Below, piece after piece: positions 1-9,860 of a DNA stretch of 43,750 bases (its first letter is position 1; each line of letters begins with the position of its first letter). The position numbers and the translations under genes were made by a program. Below the pieces are notes generated by a model. The model did not search any database. It worked only from the letters and a program-made list of their open reading frames with translations, and was not told the DNA's origin. This stretch comes from Luteimonas_C sp035250245 (lineage in GTDB: Bacteria; Pseudomonadota; Gammaproteobacteria; Xanthomonadales; Xanthomonadaceae): assembly GCA_035250245.1 (NCBI GenBank), contig DATFFH010000061.1, positions 1-43,750 of the forward strand, given 5' to 3'.

Positions 1-1
1 C

Positions 2-127
2 GCCGCGCCGGCGGCTCCGGCTGCAGCACCTGCGGCCGCTCCGGCCGATGCCGCTCCGGCTTCCGCCGCAGCCCCGAACACCGACACCACGACCGCCGCG
101 GCTCCGCACGCAGCGGTCGTCGGTTGA
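2..127 (+). CDS. C-terminal tail of probable cytochrome c oxidase subunit II (partial)
   Basis: The window opens inside a reading frame that ends at TGA 125-127. The visible 41 residues are almost entirely Ala and Pro with a few Thr and Asp, a low-complexity extension with no recognisable domain. The gene lies 26 bases upstream of ctaD in the same direction, the usual place of the subunit II gene (ctaC/coxB). Subunit II proteins of xanthomonads can carry such Ala/Pro-rich tails, so I infer subunit II from position alone. No CuA motif or membrane segment is visible because the 5' part lies outside the window. Confidence 0.5.
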   Translation, partial: AAPAAPAAAPAAAPADAAPASAAAPNTDTTTAAAPHAAVVG

Positions 128-153
128 TCGTCAGCATTCTCTAGAGGTAGGTC

Positions 154-1842
154 ATGGCAGCCACGCACCCCGTCGCCGATCATCACGATCACCACGATGA
201 TCACGCCCACAAACAGGGCTTCATCGAGCGTTGGTTCTTCTCGACCAACCACAAGGACATCGGCACGCTGTACCTGATCTTCAGCTTCGTCATGTTCATC
301 ATCGGCGCGGCGATGTCGGTGGTGATCCGTGCCGAGCTGGCCGAGCCGGGTCTCCAGCTCGTCAATCCCGAGTTCTTCAACCAGATGACCACCATGCACG
401 CGCTGGTGATGATCTTCGGCGGCGTGATGCCGGCCTTCGTCGGCCTGGCCAACTGGATGATCCCGCTGCAGATCGGCGCGCCGGACATGGCGCTGCCGCG
501 CATGAACAACTGGTCGTTCTGGATCCTGCCGTTCGCGTTCACCCTGCTGCTGTCGACGCTGTTCATGCCCGGCGGCGGCCCGCAGGGCGGCTGGACCCTG
601 TACCCGCCGCTGTCGCTGCAGGGCGGCTCCAACGTGGCCTTCGCGATCTTCGCCATCCACATGATGGGCATCAGCTCGATCATGGGCGCGATCAACGTCA
701 TCGCCACCATCCTCAACATGCGCGCCCCGGGCGTGGACCTGCTGAAGATGCCGATCTTCGCGTGGAGCTGGCTGATCACCGCCTTCCTGCTGATCGCGGT
801 GATGCCGGTGCTGGCGGGCGCGGTGACCATGCTGCTCACCGACAAGTTCTTCGGCACCTCGTTCTTCAACGCGGCCGGCGGCGGCGACCCGGTGATGTTC
901 CAGCACATCTTCTGGTTCTTTGGCCATCCCGAGGTCTACATCATGATCCTGCCGGCGTTCGGCGTGGTCTCGGAGATCCTGCCGACGTTCTCGCGCAAGC
1001 CGCTGTTCGGCTACCAGGCGATGGTGTACGCGATCGCCTCGATCGCGTTCCTGAGCTTCATCGTGTGGGCGCACCACATGTTCACGGTCGGCATGCCGCT
1101 CGGCGGCGAGCTGTACTTCATGTTCGCGACCATGCTGATCGCCGTGCCCACGGGCGTGAAGGTGTTCAACTGGGTCAGCACGATGTGGAAGGGCTCGCTG
1201 AGCTTCGAAACGCCCATGCTGTGGGCGATCGGCTTCGTGATCCTGTTCACCATCGGCGGCTTCTCCGGCCTGATGCTGGCGATCGTGCCGGCCGACTTCC
1301 AGTACCACGACACCTATTTCGTGGTCGCGCACTTCCACTACGTGCTGGTGACCGGCGCGCTGTTCTCGATCATCGCGGCGACCTACTACTGGTGGCCGAA
1401 GTGGACCGGCCGCATGTACAACGAGTTCTGGGGCAAGTTCCACTTCTGGTGGACGATCGTGTTCGTCAACCTGCTGTTCTTCCCGCAGCACTTCCTGGGC
1501 CTGGCCGGCATGCCGCGCCGCATCCCGGACTACAACGTGGTGTTCGCGGACTGGAACCTGGTCAGCTCGATCGGCGCGTTCGGCATGTTCGTCACGCCGT
1601 TCATGATGTTCGCGATCCTGTACGCCTCGCTGAAGAGCGGCGCAAAGGCCGAAGCCCGTTCGTGGGAAGGCGCGCGCGGCCTGGAGTGGACGGTGCCTTC
1701 GCCGGCCCCGCACCACACCTTCACCACGCCGCCGGTGATCAAGGAAGGCGACCTGGCGCACGGCGATTTCGAGCACCTGGATTACGACACCGCGACCACC
1801 GGCGCCGACACCGCCGCCCACCAGAATGCCCGCCAGTCCTGA
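154..1842 (+). CDS. ctaD: Cytochrome c oxidase subunit I (aa3-type)
   Basis: This is the catalytic heme-copper subunit of the terminal oxidase; it reduces O2 to water and pumps protons across the inner membrane. The protein has 562 residues, normal for the family. A His-rich N-terminus (about residues 7-20) precedes 12 predicted membrane helices. The motif FGHPEVY places the CuB ligand His258 and the cross-linking Tyr262. The motif AHFHYV gives His393 (heme a3) and His395 (heme a). The ATG at 154 follows an AGAGGTAGG ribosome binding site. It is the second gene of a ctaC-ctaD-small assembly-ctaG-ctaE run. The 3' end overlaps the start of the small assembly ORF. Identification is secure. Confidence 0.98.
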   Translation: MAATHPVADHHDHHDDHAHKQGFIERWFFSTNHKDIGTLYLIFSFVMFIIGAAMSVVIRAELAEPGLQLVNPEFFNQMTTMHALVMIFGGVMPAFVGLANWMIPLQIGAPDMALPRMNNWSFWILPFAFTLLLSTLFMPGGGPQGGWTLYPPLSLQGGSNVAFAIFAIHMMGISSIMGAINVIATILNMRAPGVDLLKMPIFAWSWLITAFLLIAVMPVLAGAVTMLLTDKFFGTSFFNAAGGGDPVMFQHIFWFFGHPEVYIMILPAFGVVSEILPTFSRKPLFGYQAMVYAIASIAFLSFIVWAHHMFTVGMPLGGELYFMFATMLIAVPTGVKVFNWVSTMWKGSLSFETPMLWAIGFVILFTIGGFSGLMLAIVPADFQYHDTYFVVAHFHYVLVTGALFSIIAATYYWWPKWTGRMYNEFWGKFHFWWTIVFVNLLFFPQHFLGLAGMPRRIPDYNVVFADWNLVSSIGAFGMFVTPFMMFAILYASLKSGAKAEARSWEGARGLEWTVPSPAPHHTFTTPPVIKEGDLAHGDFEHLDYDTATTGADTAAHQNARQS

Positions 1843-1954
1843 CCCGCGCAGCGATACCGCCCGCCGCGGCGTGCGCCGCACCGTGCTGGTGCTGGCGGCG
1901 ATCGCGGTGGCGATCTATGCCGCCTTCATCCTGTCGGGAGTGACCGCGTCGTGA
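1826..1954 (+). CDS. Cytochrome oxidase small assembly protein (42 aa)
   Basis: A 42-residue ORF fills the space between ctaD and cox11. It starts at ATG 1826 inside the ctaD 3' end and stops at TGA 1952-1954, sharing GTGA with the cox11 start. The protein has a short Arg-rich N-terminus (RRGVRR, residues 13-18) and one hydrophobic helix (about residues 19-38), so a single-pass inner-membrane protein with the N-terminus inside is expected. Pseudomonas and xanthomonad oxidase operons carry a similar tiny gene at this position, annotated as cytochrome oxidase small assembly protein. Overlaps on both sides suggest translational coupling. It is too short for most ORF cut-offs. The assignment rests on position and topology, not on a conserved motif. 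Confidence 0.75.
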   Translation: MPASPDPRSDTARRGVRRTVLVLAAIAVAIYAAFILSGVTAS

Positions 1955-2538
1955 CCGCGCCGCAGGCCAAGCCGTTCGGCGTCGGCAAGATGATCGGCGT
2001 GGCGGTCGGCGCGTTCGCGCTGACCTTCGCCCTGGTGCCGCTGTACCGGATCGCCTGCGAGAAGGTGTTCGGCATCCGCTTGGAAAAGACAGCAGCCGAA
2101 GGCGTGCAGGAAGCGAAAGCCGATCCGAACGAGCGCTGGGTGACGGTGCAGTTCGACGGCGGCGTCAATTCCAAGCTGCCGTGGGGCTTCCGCCCGAATA
2201 CGCTGACGATGAAAGTGCGCCCCGGCGAGCAATACGAGACCACGTACTTCGCCCGCAACAACGGCGAGCGCGCCATCGTCGGCAACGCGGTGCCCTCGGT
2301 CGCGCCGGCCAAGGCCTCGGGTTACTTCAGCAAGACCGAATGTTTCTGCTTCACCGCGCAGACGCTGCAGCCGGGCGAATCGCGCGACATGCCGGTGCGT
2401 TTCATCGTCGACCCCGCGCTGCCGCGCGAAATCACGACGCTCACTCTGTCCTACACTTTCTACAAGAACGAGGCGCTGACCTCGCGCCTGCAGAACGCGC
2501 CGGTGGGCGCGCCGCAGGTCGCGCGCTCGGCCCCTTGA
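1951..2538 (+). CDS. ctaG: Cytochrome c oxidase assembly protein CtaG/Cox11
   Basis: Cox11 is a membrane-anchored copper chaperone that delivers Cu(I) to the CuB site of subunit I. The protein has 195 residues: a membrane helix at about 13-35, a conserved Cys36 just after it, then a periplasmic beta-sandwich domain. The copper-binding motif CFCF is present, with Cys131 and Cys133. The start is GTG 1951, which overlaps the stop of the upstream small assembly ORF by 4 bases. This start gives the expected short N-terminus before the membrane helix. It is followed 29 bases later by the subunit III gene. All landmark residues are present, so a functional protein is expected. Confidence 0.97.
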   Translation: MTAPQAKPFGVGKMIGVAVGAFALTFALVPLYRIACEKVFGIRLEKTAAEGVQEAKADPNERWVTVQFDGGVNSKLPWGFRPNTLTMKVRPGEQYETTYFARNNGERAIVGNAVPSVAPAKASGYFSKTECFCFTAQTLQPGESRDMPVRFIVDPALPREITTLTLSYTFYKNEALTSRLQNAPVGAPQVARSAP

Positions 2539-2567
2539 ACCGATAAGCACGCAACGGAACGACCGAC

Positions 2568-3455
2568 ATGGCCCAGGCCCACACCCACGACCAGCACGAT
2601 TCCAATATCTATTTCGTGCCGCACGGCAGCCGATGGCCGGTCATCGCCTCGGTGGCGCTGTTCATCACCATGCTCGGCTTCGCCAGCTGGCTCAACGAGG
2701 CCAGCTGGGGCCGTCCGACGTTCTTCGTCGGCCTGGTGTTCCTGGCCCTGATCTTGTTCAAGTGGTTCGCCGACGTGATCACCGAATCGCTGCGCGGCTA
2801 CTACAACAAGCAGGTCGACACCTCGTTCCGGATGGGGATGGTGTGGTTCATCTTCTCCGAAGTGATGTTCTTCGCCGCGTTCTTCGGCGCCTTGTTCTAC
2901 GCCCGCCAGTTCGCGATGCCGTGGCTGGGCGGCGAGGGCGACGGCGTGATGACGAATTCGCTGCTGTGGGACGGCTTCAGCGCTGCCTGGCCGAGCAACG
3001 GCCCGGGCGCGGTGGGCGGCGTCTACCAGACCATTCCGGCCTGGGGCCTGCCGCTGCTCAATACGCTGATCCTGCTGACTTCGGGCGTGACCGTGACCAT
3101 CGCGCACCACGCGCTGAAGGCCGGCCACCGCAAGCAGTTGCTGCTGTTCCTGGGTCTGACCGTGCTGCTGGGCGCGTTGTTCCTGTTCTTCCAGGCCGAG
3201 GAATACATCCACGCCTACACCGAGCTGAACCTGACCCTGGGTTCGGGCATCTACGGTTCGACCTTCTTCATGCTGACCGGCTTCCACGGCGCGCACGTGA
3301 CGCTGGGTACGGTCATGCTGGCGATCATCTGGCTGCGCTGCCTGAAGGGCCATTTCAGCAAGGACGACCATTTCGCGTTCGAAGCGGTGGCCTGGTACTG
3401 GCACTTCGTCGACGTGGTGTGGCTGGGCCTGTTCCTGTTCGTCTACGTGCTGTAA
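2568..3455 (+). CDS. ctaE: Cytochrome c oxidase subunit III
   Basis: Subunit III stabilises the oxidase and its proton uptake; it lies in the inner membrane and carries no redox centre. The protein has 295 residues with seven predicted membrane helices. Family landmarks include FSEVMFFAAFF around residue 97-107, the loop QAEEY, and the C-terminal WYWHFVDVVWL segment typical of the COX3 family. The long loop between helices III and IV (about residues 125-160) is usual in proteobacterial forms. The ATG at 2568 follows ACGGAACGACC, a weak ribosome binding site. It is the last forward gene before a convergent DUF2909 gene and a palindromic repeat. Confidence 0.97.
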   Translation: MAQAHTHDQHDSNIYFVPHGSRWPVIASVALFITMLGFASWLNEASWGRPTFFVGLVFLALILFKWFADVITESLRGYYNKQVDTSFRMGMVWFIFSEVMFFAAFFGALFYARQFAMPWLGGEGDGVMTNSLLWDGFSAAWPSNGPGAVGGVYQTIPAWGLPLLNTLILLTSGVTVTIAHHALKAGHRKQLLLFLGLTVLLGALFLFFQAEEYIHAYTELNLTLGSGIYGSTFFMLTGFHGAHVTLGTVMLAIIWLRCLKGHFSKDDHFAFEAVAWYWHFVDVVWLGLFLFVYVL

Positions 3456-3471
3456 GGCTTTCCGCATTTAG

Positions 3472-3629
3472 CCCTTCTCCCACCGGGAGAAGGGTTGGGA
3501 TGAGGGTTCGGCGAAGCGACGTCGCATCCGATCGCAGAATTCCGCCCATACCCACGATTTTCGACATTGCAGGCTTCGCCGAACCCTCATCCGGCGCTTC
3601 GCGCCACCTTCTCCCGATGGGAGAAGGAA
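3472..3629. repeat. Paired palindromic intergenic repeat (CCCTTCTCCC family)
   Basis: Between the convergent ctaE and DUF2909 genes lie two inverted copies of a repeat. The left arm has CCCTTCTCCC, a 3-base loop and GGGAGAAGGG, then GATGAGGGTTCGGCGAAG. The right arm repeats this inverted, ending in CTTCTCCCGATGGGAGAAGG. The arms could pair over about 150 bases. A related CTCTCCC/GGGAGAGG pair occurs at 19291-19440. The site may also act as a bidirectional transcription stop, but no T-run follows. Confidence 0.75.
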
Positions 3630-3639
3630 GCGCCAAGAC

Positions 3640-3867
3640 TCACCCGGGATTGCGTCCGATCCCGTGCGGCGTGATCCAGCCCATGTAGATCGCCAGGATC
3701 ACCAGCAGGATCAGCGCGACGGATAGCGCGATGCGCTTGGTCAGCGCGTTGACGGTGCGTTTGGTCTGGCCCTTGTCGACCAGCATGTAGTACAGGCCCG
3801 CGCCCAGGTTCCACAGGATCAAGATCAGGAAAGCGATGATCAGCAGGGTTTTCAGCGAATCGTTCAT
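3640..3867 (-). CDS. DUF2909 (twin transmembrane) small membrane protein
   Basis: A 75-residue protein with two hydrophobic helices (about residues 7-30 and 46-65) joined by a basic hairpin loop (KGQTKRTVNALTKR). This layout matches the DUF2909 twin-transmembrane family, which occurs beside cytochrome oxidase genes in many gammaproteobacteria. The function is not established; an assembly role is guilt by association. It is transcribed against the rest of the cluster, starts at ATG 3867 after a CGAGG ribosome binding site, and begins 57 bases from the GTG of SURF1, so both may share a divergent control region. Confidence 0.85.
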   Translation of the reverse strand: MNDSLKTLLIIAFLILILWNLGAGLYYMLVDKGQTKRTVNALTKRIALSVALILLVILAIYMGWITPHGIGRNPG

Positions 3868-3924
3868 GGCGGCCTCGGGCGCTGTGCGCGTGAGCGGATT
3901 ATCGCAGCAGCGGCGTTATCGCGC

Positions 3925-4647
3925 GTGAGCCGCGGCGCGACCCGATGGCTGGGCTGGTGCATGGCCTTGCTGGCGATGGCCCTGTTCGCAAGCCTGGGCC
4001 GCTGGCAGCTGGACCGCATGCACCAGAAGCAGGCGCTGCTGGACGACGCGCAGCGCGTGCTGGCGCAGCGCCAAGCGCAGACATTGGCCGCCGCTGCCGA
4101 TCCGGCGCGCGGCCATCGCTATGACTGGGCGGCGGGCGACGGCGTTTTCGCCGAAGCGCCGCCCGTGTTGCTCGACAACCAGCAGCGCGAAGGGCGGCCC
4201 GGCGTGCGCGTCTATAGGCTCTTCAGGCCGTCGCAAGGCGAAGCCTTGCTGGTCGAATTGGGCTGGCTGCCGCTGCCGCCTGACCGGCGCATGCCTGCGA
4301 TCGCGCCGCTATCCGGCGCGCTCCGGCTCGAAGGCCTGTTGCTGCCGCCGCCGTCGGCGGGCATCGCTTCGGCCGTGCCGCAAACCCAACCCGACGGTGC
4401 GCTGCTGGTCGCATCGCTGGATCGCGGCGCGTTGCGCCAAGTCCTGCATGCGCCGTCGATCGCGCCGCGCATCCTGCGTCCGGATCCGGCGCAGAACATC
4501 GGCTATGCGCGCGATCTGGATATCCTGCCCAACACCCTGCCGCCCGAACGCCATCTGGGTTACGCCGTGCAATGGTTCGCGTTGGCCGCGGCGGTGCTGG
4601 CGACCGCGCTGGTATTGACGTTCCGCAAGAAGAAAACACGCCCATGA
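3925..4647 (+). CDS. SURF1 family cytochrome oxidase biogenesis protein
   Basis: SURF1 (Shy1) proteins assist heme a insertion during cytochrome oxidase assembly. The 240-residue protein has the classic layout: one N-terminal helix (about 9-25) followed by the signature SLGRWQLDRM, a periplasmic domain containing LLDNQQREGRPGVRVY and VELGWLP, and a second helix near the C-terminus (about 215-235) ending in a basic RKKKTR tail. The NIGYARDL segment before the last helix corresponds to the family's conserved YAxQW region. The start chosen is GTG 3925. The stop overlaps the next gene by ATGA, so coupling with the Sco-like gene is likely. Confidence 0.93.
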   Translation: MSRGATRWLGWCMALLAMALFASLGRWQLDRMHQKQALLDDAQRVLAQRQAQTLAAAADPARGHRYDWAAGDGVFAEAPPVLLDNQQREGRPGVRVYRLFRPSQGEALLVELGWLPLPPDRRMPAIAPLSGALRLEGLLLPPPSAGIASAVPQTQPDGALLVASLDRGALRQVLHAPSIAPRILRPDPAQNIGYARDLDILPNTLPPERHLGYAVQWFALAAAVLATALVLTFRKKKTRP

Positions 4648-5213
4648 ACACGCCGCAAACCCCGCAACAGCGCCATCGCAACCGCACGATGCTGTTGGTG
4701 ATCTTCGCCATCTTCTTCGGCTGTTTCGCGCTGGCCGGCGCGCTGCGCTTTTCCGGCTGGCGCCCGAGCGGCATGAAGAACCACGGCGAGTTGCTGCAGC
4801 CGCCGGGCGATCTGCGCAAAGTCGTGCCGCAGTTGGCCGACGGCGGCGAATACCGTTGGAATCCGGTCGAACGCACCTGGCGCATCCTGGTCGTGCCGGC
4901 GGCCGATTGCGGACAAGCCTGCGTCAAGCTAGCTGGCCAGATCGATCTGGTCTGGCAGCTGTTCGGCCACGATGCCGATCACGTCCACGTGCTGTGGGCC
5001 GGCGATTTGCCCGCGGGCGCAAAGCTGCCGCCCACGACCCGGCGGATCCTGTCGTCTAGCGCGCTGCGTGCGGGCCTGCCGCGCGCGGACGATCCGCGCG
5101 GCGTGCCGGTTTACGTGGTCGATCCGAACGGCTTCGTCATATTGCGCTACGCTCCCGGCTTCGATCCGGGCGATCTGCGCACCGACATGTCGCGACTGCT
5201 GAAGCTGCAATGA
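4644..5213 (+). CDS. Sco-like thioredoxin-fold protein of the oxidase cluster
   Basis: A 189-residue protein with one N-terminal membrane helix (about 16-35) and a predicted periplasmic thioredoxin-like domain. A CxxxC pair (Cys89-Gly-Gln-Ala-Cys93) has the spacing of copper-binding Sco/SenC proteins, and His109, His113 and His115 are possible further ligands. The C-terminal segment VYVVDPNGFVILRYAPG is the typical end of a Sco/thioredoxin strand-turn. Oxidase clusters of pseudomonads and xanthomonads carry such a gene between SURF1 and COX15, usually annotated as hypothetical. The start is ATG 4644, overlapping the SURF1 stop. A role in CuA or CuB metallation or thiol reduction is inferred. 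Confidence 0.8.
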   Translation: MNTPQTPQQRHRNRTMLLVIFAIFFGCFALAGALRFSGWRPSGMKNHGELLQPPGDLRKVVPQLADGGEYRWNPVERTWRILVVPAADCGQACVKLAGQIDLVWQLFGHDADHVHVLWAGDLPAGAKLPPTTRRILSSSALRAGLPRADDPRGVPVYVVDPNGFVILRYAPGFDPGDLRTDMSRLLKLQ

Positions 5214-5214
5214 C

Positions 5215-6360
5215 ATGAATCTTCCCTTGCGACCCGTGCAGCGCCATTTCCATCGCCTCGCCTGGCTGGCGGTGGCGCTGGCGTTCGGCGTGATCGTGTT
5301 CGGCGCCTTCGTGCGTCTGTCCAACGCCGGCCTGAGTTGTCCCGATTGGCCCACCTGCTACGGCCGCGCGGCGTGGCCCAGCGCCGCGCACGAAGCGGCC
5401 GACCATGTAGCCACGGCGATTCGTCCGGTCGAACCGCACAAGGCCTGGCGCGAACAGGTGCACCGCATGCTCGCCGGCAGCCTGGGCCTATTGGTGTTGG
5501 CGTTGGCGCTGTCGGCGGCGCGCAAACGCCGCTACGGCATGCTGCAGGTGTTGGGCGCGGCGGCCTTGGTGGCCGTGTCGATACCGCTGTACATGCGCGG
5601 CCAGCACGCCGCGGCCAGCATGTTCGCGGCCGCGGGCGAAGCGATCCTACTGGCGGCCGCGTTCCGCTGGTCGAATCTGGATCTGTCTCGCATCGCAGCG
5701 CTGACGCTGGCGGTGATCGTGTTCCAGGCCTTGCTCGGCATGTGGACGGTCACCTGGTTGCTGAAGCCGATCGTGGTGATGGGGCATCTGCTGGGCGGAT
5801 TGCTGACTTTCTCGCTGCTGGTATGGATGGCTTGGCGGTCGATCGATCGGCCGATCCTGCTGATGGAAGCCAAGGCATTGCGCTTATGGGTGCTGATCGG
5901 CCTGGTGCTGTTGGGCGTGCAGATCGCGCTTGGCGGCTGGACCAGCGCGAATTACGCCGCGTTGTCCTGCGGCACCGATTTCCCGCAATGCGTCGGCCAG
6001 TGGTGGCCGCCGCACGATTTCCGCGAAGGCTTCGTGCTGTGGCGCGGCATCGGCGTGGACTACGAAGGCGGCGTCCTGGACGGCGAATCGCGGATCGCGA
6101 TCCAGCTGGCGCATCGGATGATGGCGATCGTGGTTTTCATCTATCTGTCCTGCTTCTGCGCGCGGCTGTTGCAGACGCCGGGCATGCGTGGCTGGACCTT
6201 TCTGCTGGCCGGATTGACCATCGCCCAGGTTTCGCTGGGCATCGCCAACGTAAAGCTGGCGCTGCCGCTGTCGGTAGCGGTGCTGCACAACGCCGGCGCG
6301 GCGCTGCTGCTGTTCGTGCTGGTGTCGTTGCTGGCGCGCTTGCGCAGCCCCGAGGCCTGA
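5215..6360 (+). CDS. ctaA: Heme A synthase (COX15/CtaA family)
   Basis: The enzyme oxidises the C8 methyl of heme O to a formyl group, giving heme A for subunit I. The protein has 381 residues and eight predicted helices. The family signature FVRLSNAGLSCPDWPTC occurs at about residues 31-47. Paired His residues for the two hemes are visible in VHRML, VMGHLLG, QLAHRM and VLHNAG. A Cys pair (SCGTDFPQCVGQW) in the second half matches the family's loop cysteines. It starts at ATG 5215, one base after the previous stop, so it is co-transcribed with SURF1 and the Sco-like gene and followed 10 bases later by cyoE. Confidence 0.96.
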   Translation: MNLPLRPVQRHFHRLAWLAVALAFGVIVFGAFVRLSNAGLSCPDWPTCYGRAAWPSAAHEAADHVATAIRPVEPHKAWREQVHRMLAGSLGLLVLALALSAARKRRYGMLQVLGAAALVAVSIPLYMRGQHAAASMFAAAGEAILLAAAFRWSNLDLSRIAALTLAVIVFQALLGMWTVTWLLKPIVVMGHLLGGLLTFSLLVWMAWRSIDRPILLMEAKALRLWVLIGLVLLGVQIALGGWTSANYAALSCGTDFPQCVGQWWPPHDFREGFVLWRGIGVDYEGGVLDGESRIAIQLAHRMMAIVVFIYLSCFCARLLQTPGMRGWTFLLAGLTIAQVSLGIANVKLALPLSVAVLHNAGAALLLFVLVSLLARLRSPEA

Positions 6361-6370
6361 GACGCGACGC

Positions 6371-7291
6371 ATGCCGAGCAAAGCCCGCGAATACTGGGCC
6401 CTGACCAAGCCGCGCGTGGTGGCGCTGATCGTGTTCACCGCGCTGGTCGGCATGTTCCTGGCCGTGCCGGGTTTGCCTCCGTTGCGGCAAACGGTGTTCG
6501 GTTTGCTCGGCATCTGGCTGGCGGCCGCTTCGGCCGCGGCGATCAACCACGTGCTGGACCAGCGCATCGATGCGGTGATGGCGCGCACCTACGATCGTCC
6601 GCTGCCGACCGGCGGTTTGCGCACGTCGCAAGCGGTGGCGTTCGCGGCGGTGCTGGGCGTCGCTTCGATGGCGGTGCTGGTGTTCCTGGTCAACCCGGTC
6701 TGCGCGGCGCTCACTTTCGTGTCGCTGATCGGCTACGCCTTCGTCTACACCGGTTTCCTGAAGCGGGCCACGCCGCAGAACATCGTGATCGGCGGCATCG
6801 CCGGCGCCGCGCCGCCGCTGCTGGGCTGGGCCGCGGTGACCGGCATGACCGGGCCCCGGGACTGGGAACATGCGCTGCTGCTGGTGCTGATCATTTTCGT
6901 GTGGACGCCGCCGCATTTCTGGGCGCTGGCGATCTTCCGCCGCGAAGACTACGCCCGGGCGATGGTGCCGATGCTGCCGGTCACCCACGGCGTGACCTAC
7001 ACGCGCTGGCAGATATTGCTGTACACCGTTTTGCTCGTCGTCGCCACGCTCATCCCGTGGGCGGTGGGTATGAGCGGCAACTTCTACGTGGGCGGCGCCT
7101 TGGTGCTGGGTTCGATGTTCCTGTGGTACGCCTGGAAGCTGCTCGATCCGCCGGACGAGCTGTACGCGATGAAGGTGTTCAACTATTCCATCGTTTATTT
7201 GATGGCGCTGTTCGCGTTCCTGTTATTCGATCACTGGCTGCTGCCGTATCTGCAGCCGGCGCCCGGAATCGGGTTCGCGCCGCAGCTCTGA
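6371..7291 (+). CDS. cyoE: Protoheme IX farnesyltransferase (heme O synthase)
   Basis: The enzyme farnesylates protoheme to heme O, the substrate of the neighbouring heme A synthase. The protein has 306 residues and about nine membrane helices, as in UbiA-type prenyltransferases. The polyprenyl-diphosphate motif is seen as DQRIDAVMARTYDRPLPTG near residue 62-80, and the second Asp-rich region as RREDYARAMVPMLPV near 194. Start ATG 6371 lies 10 bases after the heme A synthase stop. The gene ends 21 bases before a strong hairpin terminator, closing the oxidase cluster. Confidence 0.97.
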   Translation: MPSKAREYWALTKPRVVALIVFTALVGMFLAVPGLPPLRQTVFGLLGIWLAAASAAAINHVLDQRIDAVMARTYDRPLPTGGLRTSQAVAFAAVLGVASMAVLVFLVNPVCAALTFVSLIGYAFVYTGFLKRATPQNIVIGGIAGAAPPLLGWAAVTGMTGPRDWEHALLLVLIIFVWTPPHFWALAIFRREDYARAMVPMLPVTHGVTYTRWQILLYTVLLVVATLIPWAVGMSGNFYVGGALVLGSMFLWYAWKLLDPPDELYAMKVFNYSIVYLMALFAFLLFDHWLLPYLQPAPGIGFAPQL

Positions 7292-7311
7292 GAAAAGGCC
7301 GCAGCCCTGAT

Positions 7312-7342
7312 AAAAAAATGGGCCGCGGAGGCGGCCCATTTT
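7312..7342. terminator. Bidirectional intrinsic terminator
   Basis: A perfect 12-bp stem AAAATGGGCCGC / GCGGCCCATTTT with a GGAG loop lies between the convergent cyoE and S9 peptidase genes. On the plus strand the stem ends in TTTT. On the minus strand it is followed by seven consecutive T residues. It should end transcripts from both directions. Confidence 0.92.
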
Positions 7343-7355
7343 CATTGCGCTGCGG

Positions 7356-9344
<1,989 letters not shown>

Positions 9345-9419
9345 GCGGCGTTCTCCCCAGAACTGGAATGCCGAGCTTAGCGCGGCCCGGAGCCGGAGAA
9401 ACGGCCGATAGTCACGGAC

Positions 9420-9450
9420 GTAGCCCGGGTGGAGCGAAGCGATACCCGGG
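9420..9450 (+). repeat. REP-like palindrome with GTAG (CCCGGGT family)
   Basis: GTAG is followed by CCCGGGT, a 13-base spacer and ACCCGGG. This is a single unpaired copy upstream of the S9 peptidase. It shares the 5' GTAG with the other REP-like families of this window but has a different stem sequence. Confidence 0.65.
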
Positions 9451-9507
9451 AACGCCATTTTTCAGGATAAGCCGATGCTTGTTTCCTTGGTTCTGTGTTG
9501 TTGGCCT

Positions 9508-9545
9508 AGCCGTCATTCCCGCGAAGGCGGGAATCCAGTGACTTT
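9508..9545 (+). repeat. TCATTCCCGCGAA palindrome copy 1
   Basis: The stretch carries TTCCCGC-GAAG-GCGGGAA followed by TCCAGTGAC, a dispersed repeat also found at 13892-13921, 14316-14341 (inverted), 38212-38241 and 38323-38436 (inverted and interrupted). It precedes the long repeat at 9611. Confidence 0.75.
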
Positions 9546-9610
9546 GCTCTTGCGTTATCCCAGGTCTCAGGTATTCGACATCGTGCCGGTTTGCGACGCG
9601 GCCCGCGGCA

Positions 9611-9832
9611 TGGACAAAAGCTTCCGGGCTGTCGCCCGGGTCACTTTCTTTGCTGGCACAAAGAAAGTAACCAAAGAAAGTGCCTCAACGTCAACGGCGG
9701 TGTGTGACGTCGCCGTTCTGGATCCGTCGGCTGCTCTTGGCTGGACAGCACGCCGACTCTAGGTCTCGGCCCGAAGTTTGATGGCAGGAGGTTCTTTTGA
9801 CGTTGCTTCGCTGAGTGGTCGCTGGCGATCCT
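9611..9832. repeat. Long dispersed repeat, copy A
   Basis: About 220 bases that recur with clear similarity at 14001-14215. Both copies begin with an AGCTTCCGGGCT(A/G)TCGCCCGGGT hairpin and then CTTTCTTTG-CTGGCA-CAAAGAAAG, followed by AACGTCAACGGCGGTGTG and a GGACAGCAC(A/G)CCGACT block. ORFs through it on the minus strand end in the same peptide as those through copy B and look like artefacts of the repeat. It occupies most of the 516-base gap between the S9 peptidase start and dnaG; I see no gene in that gap. Confidence 0.8.
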
Positions 9833-9860
9833 GGGGCAATGCTGAGTCGCGTCTGCTACA

